Positions 16,500 through 26,096 of a DNA stretch of 36,938 nucleotides are shown here, piece by piece. Position 1 is the stretch's first letter. Each line of letters opens with the position of its first letter. Made by a program: the position numbers and the translations under genes. Under the pieces are notes generated by a model. It was not told where the DNA came from, made no database searches, and was given only the letters and a program-made list of their open reading frames with translations. Location: contig JAPORT010000116.1 in the NCBI GenBank assembly GCA_026710085.1, forward strand, positions 15,770-52,707, written 5' to 3'. This DNA is from Flavobacteriaceae bacterium. GTDB taxonomy: Bacteria; Bacteroidota; Bacteroidia; Flavobacteriales; Flavobacteriaceae.

Positions 16500-17009
16500 T
16501 TTTTCTTCATTTAGAATAAGTACGAAATTAGGACTTTAGATAAAAAGATAGATATCGGACTAGTTATGACTCGAAAATGGAGTAGACGATTCAATGTTCT
16601 TTGCTTCAAAACTTGTAAAATCGACGAAAAAAGAAGATTTGTCATTTTAGATCAATCAAAGATAAAAGTAAGGTAAAAAGTGGAGGAGTAAGGATGGTAT
16701 CAGTTGTGATTAGTGATAAAAAACTTGTTTACATTGTTCCTATTGATGATTGGAAGAATGCACTAATGATGAACAAAAGTGCAATTTGAGTCATCGAAAA
16801 AAACTTTTCGAGCAGATAAAAGAGAATAAAATGATACTCGATACTTATTCAAAAAATCAAAAAATGAAATGACCTAAAAACTCAAACATAATAACATATG
16901 CTGTCTTCAAACTACTAACGCGCAACAAAAGTCAGTTTATAATTCAATGTTTATTAGGATATGATTGAGTTATAGTTACACTTTTGGAATAGTGTGGGTG
17001 GTCCGATAT
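16500..17009. other. Spacer; one short ORF with a good ribosome-binding site
   Basis: No clear gene. The only notable item is a 31-codon plus-strand frame, 16694-16789 (starting MVSVVISDKKLVYIVPIDDW), preceded by GGAGGAG, a strong Shine-Dalgarno sequence that is rare in this window. It may be the truncated start of a lost gene or a real micropeptide. Confidence 0.3.
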
Positions 17010-19739
17010 TTAAAAATTTCTAATATCTTGAATAAGTTGTTGAATTTTAATCTTAGTATCAGCAGCTTTGCTTTTTTCTTTTTGAATGATTTGACCGGGA
17101 GCCTTATTGATGAAATTTTGATTATTCAATTTTTTATTAAGAGACGCTAAAAAATGGTTCAATCGCAAAAATTCATGACTCATTTTTTCAAGTTGAGTTT
17201 TATCTTTTTCTGAAGAAACTTGGTTTTTCAAATCAGATAAGTATTGGCTGACTTCTTCAATCGAATCGCCAATTAATTTCTTTTTTGAGATCTTCTGTTT
17301 GGATTCCATAGGGATAAAATACCTATACGTTTGAATACTGATTGTTTTCCCTTGACTCGTTGGAGGCTCCCCAACAATCATGTTTAAATGTTCCATCTTT
17401 TCAATACATGCGTTAAAGAAAGTGAGATAGTCAGAAGATTTTTTTTCATCGAAAGAAGGTTGGATTTGATAAACTTTTAAAGGTTTGACAAATGGAAGTT
17501 GATTTTGCTTTCTAAAATGTCTAAATCCTGTGACTAGTTGTTTTATAAATCCAAATAGTTCAAGTATTTCAGAGTTGTGTTGATGAGATTTCGGCCATTT
17601 GGCATGAATTAAAGGTTTTGCATTCTCTTTCAAATGATCATTGATTTCATCAGTGATAAATGGCATGAATGGATGCAACAACACCATTAATTTTTCGAAA
17701 TCTTCAATCACTTGATCATAGACATTGATTGAAATGGATTGGCCATAGGTTGGCTTGACGATTTCCAATAACCAAGAGCAAAAATCTTCCCAAACCAATT
17801 TGTATAGACACATCAAAGCATCCGATATTCGATAACGATTAAACAATTGATCTATGGTTTCAATGGCTTGGGATAATCGATGGTCAAACCATTTTAACCC
17901 TTGAATTTGAGCATCCCTTGGACTCAATTCAGAATCTATTGGCCAACTTTTGATCAATCGAAAAGCATTCCAAATTTTATTGGCAAAATTCTTTCCTTGT
18001 TGGCAAAGTTTTGTATCAAAGAGTAAGTCATTTCCTGCACTTGTGGAAAGCATCAAACCGACTCGAACACCATCAGCTCCATAGGTTTGAATTAATTCAA
18101 TGGGGTCAGGTGAATTTCCTAGTTGTTTAGCCATTTTACGTCCCAGATGATCTCGAACCAATCCTGTTAAAAAAATATTTTGAAATGGTTTTTCATTTCG
18201 AAATTCATAGCCTGAAACAATCATTCTTGCTACCCAGAAAAACAAGATATCGGGTCCCGTCACCAAATCCTTAGTCGGGTAGTAATAGTTAATTTCAGAG
18301 TTATTTGGATGCCGAATCCCATCAAAAACTGAAATAGGCCATAACCATGATGAAAACCAAGTATCTAATACATCAGGATCTTGAACCAAGTCTGTGATTT
18401 TTAAATCAGGGTTTTGGGAAATGGCTCTCGCTTTTTCGAGTGCCTTTTCTTTGGTTTTAGCAACGACATAGTCCTTTTTATTTTTTCCATAGTAATACAC
18501 TGGTATTTGATGCCCCCACCAAAGCTGACGAGAAATATTCCAATCCTTGATGTTTTCCATCCAGTGTTTATAGGTATTGAGAAACTTTTTGGGGTACAGT
18601 TTGATTTCATTATTGACAACGGCCTTTAAAGCAGGTTTGGCTAGTTCTTCCATTTTTAAAAACCATTGTTCTGATAATCGAGGTTCAATAATCGCATTGG
18701 TGCGTTCAGATTTACCAACGTTGGTTTTGTAGTTTTCTACTTTGTGTAGATGCCCAAGCGTCGATAGTTCTTCCACAATTTTTTTTCGCACCACAAATCG
18801 ATCTTGATCTTTATAGTGGAGACCAAATTCATTCAATGTCCCATCACTATTGAAAATATCAATGAATTCGAGTTGGTGTTTTTCACCGAGCTCTTTATCA
18901 TTAGAATCATGTGCGGGTGTTACTTTGAGACAACCGGTACCAAATGCTTTATCAACATAGGCATCGCTGATAATGGGGATTTCTCTTTTGGCAATGGGAA
19001 CAATGGCGGTTTTGCCAATCAATGAAATATAACGCTGATCTTCAGGATGAACACAAATGGCTGTATCTCCCAAAATGGTTTCAGGTCTCGTTGTGGCGAT
19101 AGTGAGATGCCCTAAAGTATCTTTTATTGCGTAATTGACATAATAAAGTTTCCCATTAATTTCTTGGTGGTTGACTTCTTCATCCGAAAGTGTTGTTTGG
19201 GCTTGGGGATCCCAGTGGACCATTCGATATCCCTTATAGATGAATCCTTTATTGTATAAATCAATGAACACATCAATGACTGACTCACTCATGGATTCAT
19301 CGAGTGTGAATTTGGTTCGTCGCCAATCACAACTACAACCAATTTTTTGCAGTTGATTTAATATCTGACCACCATATTTTTTGGTCCATTGCCATGCGTA
19401 ATCAACAAATTCTTCTCGAGTCAAACTAGATTTTTTAATGCCTTTATCTTCCAGCCATTGAACCACTTTGGCTTCAGTTGCAATCGAAGCGTGATCAGTT
19501 CCTGGTACCCAACAAGCATTGTATCCCAATAATCTAGCCCTCCGAATCAATATATCTTGCAATGTGTTGTTGAGCATATGTCCCATATGCAAGGCGCCAG
19601 TCACATTTGGTGGAGGAATGACGATGGTGTAGGCTTTTTTATTTTCATCAACATCAGAATCAAAAAGATGATGGTCCAAATAGTATTGATACCATTTTTT
19701 TTCAAATTTTGAAGCGTCAAACTTTGATGGAATATTCAT
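17010..19739 (-). CDS. valS: Valyl-tRNA synthetase
   Basis: A 909-residue class I synthetase that charges tRNA-Val and edits threonine. The HIGH-type motif is HMGH (51-54, in PPPNVTGALHMGHMLNN). The KMSKS-type motif is KMAKQ (535-539, in GRKMAKQLGNSPDP). The editing domain lies between them (TTRPETILGDTAICVHPED and GTGCLKVTPAHD). The C-terminal coiled-coil arm (about 840-909) is present, ending IQQLIQDIRNF. Length is normal. It is a single gene with a TATTTTTG promoter at 19760-19767. Confidence 0.97.
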   Translation of the reverse strand: MNIPSKFDASKFEKKWYQYYLDHHLFDSDVDENKKAYTIVIPPPNVTGALHMGHMLNNTLQDILIRRARLLGYNACWVPGTDHASIATEAKVVQWLEDKGIKKSSLTREEFVDYAWQWTKKYGGQILNQLQKIGCSCDWRRTKFTLDESMSESVIDVFIDLYNKGFIYKGYRMVHWDPQAQTTLSDEEVNHQEINGKLYYVNYAIKDTLGHLTIATTRPETILGDTAICVHPEDQRYISLIGKTAIVPIAKREIPIISDAYVDKAFGTGCLKVTPAHDSNDKELGEKHQLEFIDIFNSDGTLNEFGLHYKDQDRFVVRKKIVEELSTLGHLHKVENYKTNVGKSERTNAIIEPRLSEQWFLKMEELAKPALKAVVNNEIKLYPKKFLNTYKHWMENIKDWNISRQLWWGHQIPVYYYGKNKKDYVVAKTKEKALEKARAISQNPDLKITDLVQDPDVLDTWFSSWLWPISVFDGIRHPNNSEINYYYPTKDLVTGPDILFFWVARMIVSGYEFRNEKPFQNIFLTGLVRDHLGRKMAKQLGNSPDPIELIQTYGADGVRVGLMLSTSAGNDLLFDTKLCQQGKNFANKIWNAFRLIKSWPIDSELSPRDAQIQGLKWFDHRLSQAIETIDQLFNRYRISDALMCLYKLVWEDFCSWLLEIVKPTYGQSISINVYDQVIEDFEKLMVLLHPFMPFITDEINDHLKENAKPLIHAKWPKSHQHNSEILELFGFIKQLVTGFRHFRKQNQLPFVKPLKVYQIQPSFDEKKSSDYLTFFNACIEKMEHLNMIVGEPPTSQGKTISIQTYRYFIPMESKQKISKKKLIGDSIEEVSQYLSDLKNQVSSEKDKTQLEKMSHEFLRLNHFLASLNKKLNNQNFINKAPGQIIQKEKSKAADTKIKIQQLIQDIRNF

Positions 19740-19759
19740 TCAGCCAATCAAGAAAGTCA

Positions 19760-19767
19760 CAAAAATA
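19760..19767 (-). promoter_or_regulatory. -7 promoter element TATTTTTG of valS
   Basis: Exact TAnnTTTG match on the minus strand, 20 nt upstream of the valS ATG. Confidence 0.45.
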
Positions 19768-19797
19768 ATGTCCTCAGTTAAAAGGTGTAGAATTCTA

Positions 19798-19805
19798 TAT
19801 TTTTG
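19798..19805 (+). promoter_or_regulatory. -7 promoter element TATTTTTG of the DUF262 gene
   Basis: Exact TAnnTTTG match about 66 nt upstream of the ATG at 19872. The leader would be around 60 nt, unusually long for this window. Confidence 0.4.
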
Positions 19806-19833
19806 AAGCTAGAAAATAACAAATTGCAATACA

Positions 19834-19846
19834 ATCACTAAGTGAT
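19834..19846. promoter_or_regulatory. Palindrome ATCACT-A-AGTGAT, possible operator
   Basis: Perfect 6-bp arms around one central base, between the predicted transcription start and the ATG of the DUF262 gene. Position and symmetry suit a dimeric repressor, but no regulator gene is adjacent and the site is short enough to be chance. Confidence 0.25.
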
Positions 19847-19871
19847 ATCCACTCGAAAATAAATTGTGTAT

Positions 19872-22130
19872 ATGAGTTTATTCAAAGAGGTAAGTTATTC
19901 TCTTTCAAAACTTATGGATGATGTTGAAATGGGTCAAATTGGTCTACCCGATATCCAACGTTTTTTTGTTTGGAACGATTCAAAAGTTAGAGATCTATTT
20001 GACTCTATGTATCAAGGATATCCCGTGGGTTATTTGCTTTTTTGGGAAACTGACGCTGAATTGAATGCTAGACAAATCGGAATAAACAACCATCAAAAAC
20101 CACCAGATTTACTTATTGTTGATGGTCAGCAAAGATTGACATCGTTGTATGCGGTAATGAAAGAAGTTCAAATATTAAGGAAAAATGATGTTTTTGAAAA
20201 TATTGAGATAGCATTTAAACCATTAGAGGGTAAATTTGAAGTTGCTGATGCTGGAATAAAGAAAAGTTCAGAATGGATATCCAATATTAGCAAGTGTTTT
20301 AATAAAGATTCAAGTCAATTTAAAATCGTAAATCAATTTATTAAAACATTAAAAGATAGAAAGGAAAAAGAGGGAAATAGATTGCTAGAAGAAGATCAAA
20401 GAAAATGTGAGCGGGCTTTTGAAAAATTATTTGCAATAAGGAATTTTCCATTTACCGCTCTTCAGCTTTCATCAAAAATTGATGAGGAACAGGTTGCTGA
20501 AATCTTTGTAAGGATTAATTCAAAGGGAAAGCAATTAAATCAATCTGATTTCATTCTAACCTTAATGTCGGTATATTGGGAGGAAGGAAGAAAAGAACTT
20601 GAAAAGTTTTGTAAACAAGCAAAGGAACCAAATAAGGATAGATCCAGTCCATTCAACTATTTCATAGAACCCGAACCAGGTTTGTTACTTAGGGTATCTA
20701 TTGGAATTGGCTTCAGAAGAGCAGTATTAAAATATGCTTATGCGTTGTTGAGAGGAAAAAATTTAGAAACTGGAGAACAAAGTAAGCAGTTAAGAGAAAA
20801 GCAATTTAAAATCTTAGAGAAGGCTCAAATCAAAACGTTAAACCTTCAAAATTGGCATGACTTTCTGGATATAATTCAAAAAGCTGGATTTAGAAATTCA
20901 TCTATGACTACATCAAAGATCACACTGATGTATACATATTTGCTATTTATTATAGGTAAAGATGATTACAAAGTGCCCATTAAAGAATTACAAGTAGTTA
21001 TCTCAAAGTGGTTTTTTATGTCTGCCATAACAACAAGATATCAAAGTGCTTCAGAAACTACTTTGGAAAGAGATTTAGCAAGTTTGAGAAATATTCAATC
21101 AAGCCATGAATTTAAAAATTGGATGAATTCAACCATTAGAGCACAATTAACATCGGATTTCTGGAGTTTGATACTTCCCACAAAATTAGAAACCTCTTCA
21201 TCCACTTCCCCATATTATAGTTGTTATATTGCAGCTTTAAATCTTTTAGATGCTAAGGCACTGTATTCTAAGATAAGGGTTTGGGATGCGTTGGATCCAT
21301 CCACAAGAGCAAGAAGAAACAAAGTTGAAAGACATCATCTTTTTCCAAAAGGTTATTTAAAAATGCTTGGATTCAGATCAACTAGAGAAATTAATCAAGT
21401 AGCAAATTATGCTTATCTAGAATGGAGAGATAATACAGATATCTCCGATGACTCACCTACTGACTATCATAAATTTTATGTTAAGATGTTTGATGAATCA
21501 TCTCAAAATAATATGATTTTTTGGCATGCATTACCGAATAATTGGGAGTCAATGGGATACCTTGAATTTCTAGATGAAAGAAGAAAATTGATGGCTATAG
21601 TAACAGAAAAAGGGTTTAAAAAACTTGAAAAAGGTGAAGTGGTTCATGAAAGACAGGATACTTTAGAGCAAATGATATTTCAAGGTGAAGGACTTTATAC
21701 GGAATTTAAATCTACATTGAGAGTTAATTTACAAACTCAAAAAAAAGATAAAAAAATGGAGCATGCTGTTTTGAAAACCATCAATGGTTTTTTAAATTCA
21801 AAAGAAGGGGGAACTCTGTTAATTGGTCTTGATGATGATGGTAACCCAATTAATATAGAAAAAGACGGGTTTGAAAATGAGGATAAAATGAATTTACATC
21901 TTGTTAGTTTAATTAAAGACAAGCTAGGAGCTTCTTCAATGTTGTATATTTATCTTTCCTTTGTTGATTATAAAAATGAAAGGATATTCTCAGTAAAATG
22001 CAATCCTAGTAGAGTGCCCGTTTTTTATAAACATTCAGATGGTGAAGAGTTTTACATTAGAGCTGGGGCGTCTTCCATAAGACTAAAACCTAGTCAAATG
22101 ACTGAATATATCCATCAAAGGTTTGAATAA
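19872..22130 (+). CDS. DUF262-DUF1524-AlbA_2 fusion, candidate defence nuclease
   Basis: A 752-residue protein (a GTG two codons earlier is possible). The N-terminal DUF262/ParB-like domain has DIQRFFVWNDSKVRDLFDSM, YPVGYLLFW and the DGQQR motif (84-88). The following DUF1524 domain has the HNH-like RHHLFPKGYL (His488-His489) and later Asn residues (EINQVANYAYL, WRDN). The C-terminal 150 residues (from about 605, GEGLYTEFKSTL, NGFLNSKEGGTLLIGLDDDG) are a Schlafen/AlbA_2 domain. DUF262-DUF1524 proteins include the GmrSD/BrxU/SspE-type nucleases that use NTP to attack modified phage DNA. AlbA_2 is a nucleic-acid or nuclease-like domain. It stands alone, with low G+C. A single-gene antiviral system is inferred, not shown. 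Confidence 0.88.
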   Translation: MSLFKEVSYSLSKLMDDVEMGQIGLPDIQRFFVWNDSKVRDLFDSMYQGYPVGYLLFWETDAELNARQIGINNHQKPPDLLIVDGQQRLTSLYAVMKEVQILRKNDVFENIEIAFKPLEGKFEVADAGIKKSSEWISNISKCFNKDSSQFKIVNQFIKTLKDRKEKEGNRLLEEDQRKCERAFEKLFAIRNFPFTALQLSSKIDEEQVAEIFVRINSKGKQLNQSDFILTLMSVYWEEGRKELEKFCKQAKEPNKDRSSPFNYFIEPEPGLLLRVSIGIGFRRAVLKYAYALLRGKNLETGEQSKQLREKQFKILEKAQIKTLNLQNWHDFLDIIQKAGFRNSSMTTSKITLMYTYLLFIIGKDDYKVPIKELQVVISKWFFMSAITTRYQSASETTLERDLASLRNIQSSHEFKNWMNSTIRAQLTSDFWSLILPTKLETSSSTSPYYSCYIAALNLLDAKALYSKIRVWDALDPSTRARRNKVERHHLFPKGYLKMLGFRSTREINQVANYAYLEWRDNTDISDDSPTDYHKFYVKMFDESSQNNMIFWHALPNNWESMGYLEFLDERRKLMAIVTEKGFKKLEKGEVVHERQDTLEQMIFQGEGLYTEFKSTLRVNLQTQKKDKKMEHAVLKTINGFLNSKEGGTLLIGLDDDGNPINIEKDGFENEDKMNLHLVSLIKDKLGASSMLYIYLSFVDYKNERIFSVKCNPSRVPVFYKHSDGEEFYIRAGASSIRLKPSQMTEYIHQRFE

Positions 22131-22334
22131 AAATGCAGTTAAGGCAAATCAGACTATTTTGTTTTACATTGAAAAACTATGTGCCAAAAGTCCAGTCAGT
22201 TTTGACTTAATCATTGATTATTTAAGTATTTAGTCGTTTTCAATTGTTGAAATCTCTGCAATTTAAATTATTTCCATGTCAATCTCGTTAGCGTATCATT
22301 TCAAAAGCAGAATCAAAGTCAGAATAATTTAAGT

Positions 22335-23690
22335 TCATCCAAATAGAGGTTCCAAGACAAAATTAAATTTTAGCACTCGATTTTTTCGTTCAACCACAAT
22401 TCGCAATTTTTGACCCGGTTTTTTTTGGAGTTTGTTGATGATATCCGAAATTTTTAATCTGGAAACAGGCGTTCCATTAATCCTTTTTAGAATATCACCG
22501 GGCTGTATGCCTACTCGAGCTGCAGGAGATTCCGGTCTGACTTCAAAAATTTCAATCACAGGAATCAGTTCTAACTGAAATTGAGGTTGTAAAAACACTT
22601 CGACTCCTGAAACTTGATGGTCATCAGAGGTTTTGACGCCTAGATTATTGGTGAGTTGTGTTCGAATCAGTTCCACTCCATTATGCTGAATTTCGAGACC
22701 ACTCATATTGTAGTAAAAAGGTTGTTGATTGCGACGGAGCGGTTTGAAGTATAATTTTTTGTTTTGGTAGTCAAAAGTGACACGAAAACGTCTGAGTATT
22801 TCGCCTCCAATGCTTCCGACTCGCCCATCTAAGATGGATAAATGCTTCAAATTTTCTTCATTAGGGTAAGCCACCTTGACTCCTTGGAATGTTTTTTCAC
22901 CGATGTCCATTGAAGTTATTTTCCCTCTTTGACCAAAAATATTACCATTAATGGCTCTTCCCAAAAAATCTTCAAAGACCGGTTCAATAATGTCTACTGC
23001 TTCCGAATCAGGAAATAACCAAATGGAATCCCCCGAGCCACTGTCGACTAAAAACTTACCTTCAATGGGAAGATAGCTGCTCAATTTACCTGAAAGCTGG
23101 ATATAGGGTTTATTATCATGAATTTCCATTGGTATCTCATAACATTGACGACATATGCGTTTGGGTTGATGTTCAAATTTTTGGAATTTAATTTGCTCGG
23201 TTTCGTAATTGACCGTAATCAATGCACTTGAAAATAAGGAATAACCAAGAATACCATCGATTTGCGTCCCCATTCTTTTGGCAAATTCAAATTCAGTTTC
23301 ATCGATTAACAAAATGGTTTGTTGCTCGGCCACAAGATGTTTGATTTTGAGAGTGTTTCCAGTCGTGATATGAGCAACAACGGGATTTCCATCACCTAAT
23401 CCTTGTAACATCACTTGCTTGGCATCATCAACTTTAGGATTTTGTAGTTGATTGTTGTTGAAAATCAGGGTGGTATTGACTCCCGAATCCAACAAAAAAT
23501 GTAGTTTTTGTCCATTGACTTCAACAGGCAAAACAATCAAATTATTGATGAGTTCAAAATCTACCTTCTGTCTTTTTTTGTTTTCAAGAAATTTAAAATG
23601 CGTTCCAATAGAAGCATTTATTGGAATAAAACTCCCCATAAAAAAACAAACCATAAGGCTTTTAAATCGGTTTAAATTGGTATCTGTCAT
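22335..23690 (-). CDS. Exported retropepsin-like aspartyl protease with PDZ domain
   Basis: A 451-residue protein with an N-terminal hydrophobic signal (about 10-26). Two retropepsin-like lobes follow, each with a catalytic motif: FLLDSG with Asp68 and LVDSGSGDS with Asp216. A C-terminal PDZ domain (about 355-445) contains SPAARVGIQPGDILKRING. This architecture is common in Bacteroidota ("aspartyl protease family, PDZ"). It is probably a periplasmic or surface protease; the substrate is unknown. It is a single gene with no clear TAnnTTTG, divergent from the aminotransferase gene. Confidence 0.88.
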   Translation of the reverse strand: MTDTNLNRFKSLMVCFFMGSFIPINASIGTHFKFLENKKRQKVDFELINNLIVLPVEVNGQKLHFLLDSGVNTTLIFNNNQLQNPKVDDAKQVMLQGLGDGNPVVAHITTGNTLKIKHLVAEQQTILLIDETEFEFAKRMGTQIDGILGYSLFSSALITVNYETEQIKFQKFEHQPKRICRQCYEIPMEIHDNKPYIQLSGKLSSYLPIEGKFLVDSGSGDSIWLFPDSEAVDIIEPVFEDFLGRAINGNIFGQRGKITSMDIGEKTFQGVKVAYPNEENLKHLSILDGRVGSIGGEILRRFRVTFDYQNKKLYFKPLRRNQQPFYYNMSGLEIQHNGVELIRTQLTNNLGVKTSDDHQVSGVEVFLQPQFQLELIPVIEIFEVRPESPAARVGIQPGDILKRINGTPVSRLKISDIINKLQKKPGQKLRIVVERKNRVLKFNFVLEPLFG

Positions 23691-23849
23691 CGATAAACTC
23701 TTTGTAGCAATGTATTATTGTGCAGTGATTTAAAAATCAAAGAGATGTTCATTCGAAGTTAACCATATCACAATTTTTCGCCTAATATTCAGACGGATAA
23801 ATAGGCTTTTAGTTGCAAAAAATGTTTCACTTTTGCTCATGAAATAATC

Positions 23850-25052
23850 ATGCCAAAATTTTCCCATAAAACCGAGCAATTAGAGTTTTCTCCTATTAGA
23901 AAATTGGTGGATGATGCGATCGATGCAAAACATCGAGGACTAGAAGTTTTTCACTTGAATATTGGCCAACCAGATATTTCTGCTCCAGATGAATCCTTGA
24001 AAAAAATCACGAATAATACGTTGACATATTTGCCTTATGGACAATCAGAAGGGACTGAAGAATATCGAAGAACTCTTTGTGATTATTATCAAGAGCATCA
24101 TATCCACCTCAGTCCTAAAGATATTATTGTGACGACTGGATCAAGTGAAGCCTTGGTATTTTGTTTTAATGTGATTTGTAATCCAAAAGATCAGGTCATC
24201 ATACCTGAACCATTCTATGCCAATTACAATGGTTTTGCTAGATCTTGTGATGTCGATGTGATTCCCATAGTTTCTGAATTTGATTCTGATTTTAAATTAT
24301 TACCAGTCCAAGCCTTTGAGGAGAAAGTCACCGATAAAACTCGGGCCATTGTTTTATGTAACCCTAATAATCCAACAGGGTATATCTGTCATAGACAAGA
24401 AATTATTGACTTGTGTGAGTTAGCGTTAAAACATGATTTCTTTCTAATTGTAGATGAAGTATATCGAGAATTTATTTACGACGGTTCATCCCATTACTCC
24501 GTTTTATCATCTGCTAAGTACGCCCAACATACCATTATGATTGATTCAGTGTCGAAACGTTACAGTCTTTGTGGGGCTCGTGTTGGGAGTATTGCTTCAA
24601 GAAATCATAAATTTTTGCAACAAGTGTTAAAGTTTGCTCAGTTGAGATTATCACCACCAACACTTGATATGATCATCAGTCAGGCAGCCATACAATCTTC
24701 AAAAAAATATCTAATGAATGCTGTAGACGAGTACCGAATAAGAAAGGAGGTTGCTGTAGAATTTTTGAGCCGGATTCCCAATGTACGCGTCGTGGCTCCT
24801 AGGGGAGCTTTTTTCTGTATGGCAGAACTTCCAATAAAAGACGCCGAAGATTTTTCCAAGTTTTTATTGACATCTTTTTCAGACAATCATCAAACTGTGA
24901 TGTTGGCTCCAGGTAATGGGTTCTATTCCGATGATTGCTATGGGAAAAATCAAATTCGAGTCGCTTTTGTATTAGAAAAAACCAAATTAAAAAGAGCCAT
25001 TCAAATCATTGAAAAGGGCTTAGAAAGCTATATCGCACGATTAAATGATTAA
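23850..25052 (+). CDS. PLP-dependent class I/II aminotransferase
   Basis: A 400-residue fold-type I aminotransferase. Visible are NIGQPDISAP, TTGSSEALVF, LCNPNNPTGY (Asn for the cofactor), VDEVYREF (Asp) and the Schiff-base Lys236 in SVSKRYSLCGARVGS. The C-terminal Arg for the substrate carboxylate is in NQIRVAF. It resembles aspartate/aromatic aminotransferases; the substrate cannot be decided from sequence. Its TAA overlaps the ATG of murB by one base (TAATG), so the two are coupled; this pair is conserved in the phylum. Confidence 0.9.
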   Translation: MPKFSHKTEQLEFSPIRKLVDDAIDAKHRGLEVFHLNIGQPDISAPDESLKKITNNTLTYLPYGQSEGTEEYRRTLCDYYQEHHIHLSPKDIIVTTGSSEALVFCFNVICNPKDQVIIPEPFYANYNGFARSCDVDVIPIVSEFDSDFKLLPVQAFEEKVTDKTRAIVLCNPNNPTGYICHRQEIIDLCELALKHDFFLIVDEVYREFIYDGSSHYSVLSSAKYAQHTIMIDSVSKRYSLCGARVGSIASRNHKFLQQVLKFAQLRLSPPTLDMIISQAAIQSSKKYLMNAVDEYRIRKEVAVEFLSRIPNVRVVAPRGAFFCMAELPIKDAEDFSKFLLTSFSDNHQTVMLAPGNGFYSDDCYGKNQIRVAFVLEKTKLKRAIQIIEKGLESYIARLND

Positions 25053-26059
25053 TGGCATTAATTCAAAAAAATCAATCTCTTTTAAGATACAACACATTCG
25101 GTATTGACCATCGGGCACTTTATTTTGCCCATATCGATTCAACAGATCAACTTCAAGAAGCACTTCAAAAAAATAAGACCAACAAGACAATCATATTAGG
25201 AGGTGGGAGTAATGTTCTGCTTACTAAAGATATTGAAGATAGTTTGGTCATCCACATGGCCAATAAGGGGGTCGAGATTGTATCAAAAACGAAAGACTGG
25301 GTTATTGTTGAGATTCAAGGAGGTGAAAATTGGCATGAATTTGTGCTTTGGTGTTTGAAAAAGAATTTGGGTGGTATTGAAAATTTAGCATTGATTCCTG
25401 GGCAAGTGGGTGCTGCTCCTATTCAAAATATAGGGGCTTATGGTGTGGAATTAGAAAGAGTCTTTGTATCATGTCAAGCGTTTGATTTGAAAAGCGGCCG
25501 TGTAGTTTGTTTCACTAAGCAAGAATGTGGCTTTGATTACCGAAACTCGATATTCAAAAGAGAATTTCCTAATCGATTTATCATTTTAACTATTCGATTC
25601 AAACTGAGTGTCACGAATCATCATTTGGAATATTCTTACGAAAGTCTCAAAAAAGAAATGAGAAATCAAAATCCGACAATCGAATCAATTGCAAAAGCCG
25701 TGATGAGAATTCGTTCTAGAAAATTACCCGACCCACTTAAATTAGGAAATGCAGGAAGTTTTTTTAAAAACCCAACGATTTCTCAATCTAAATTTTCTGA
25801 AATCAAATCGCTTTATGAAGAAATTCCGCATTTTAAAACCACGTCAGGAATAAAAATTCCTGCGGGATGGCTGATTGAACAAGTTAAACTAAAAGGTTAC
25901 CGACAAGGAGATGCTGGAGTACATCATAACCAGGCATTGGTATTGGTGAATTATGGAAAAGCTACCGGTCTAGAAGTTTTTAAGCTATCTCAACTAGTTA
26001 AAAACAAAGTTAAAACCACATTTGGGATCGAATTGGAAGAAGAAGTAAGAATATTATAA
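25052..26059 (+). CDS. murB: UDP-N-acetylenolpyruvoylglucosamine reductase
   Basis: A 335-residue FAD enzyme, type I (E. coli-like) form. It reduces UDP-GlcNAc-enolpyruvate to UDP-MurNAc in peptidoglycan synthesis. Visible are the FAD-binding LGGGSNVLLT and LIPGQVGAAPIQNIGAYGVE, the catalytic Ser236 in NAGSFFKNP, AGWLIEQVKLKGYRQGDAGV and the C-terminal Glu in LEEEVRIL. The type I loop YRNSIFKREF is present. It overlaps the upstream aminotransferase gene by one base. Confidence 0.95.
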   Translation: MALIQKNQSLLRYNTFGIDHRALYFAHIDSTDQLQEALQKNKTNKTIILGGGSNVLLTKDIEDSLVIHMANKGVEIVSKTKDWVIVEIQGGENWHEFVLWCLKKNLGGIENLALIPGQVGAAPIQNIGAYGVELERVFVSCQAFDLKSGRVVCFTKQECGFDYRNSIFKREFPNRFIILTIRFKLSVTNHHLEYSYESLKKEMRNQNPTIESIAKAVMRIRSRKLPDPLKLGNAGSFFKNPTISQSKFSEIKSLYEEIPHFKTTSGIKIPAGWLIEQVKLKGYRQGDAGVHHNQALVLVNYGKATGLEVFKLSQLVKNKVKTTFGIELEEEVRIL

Positions 26060-26096
26060 TTCTAAAAGGGGGATGAATATCCTTACATAATAGGAA

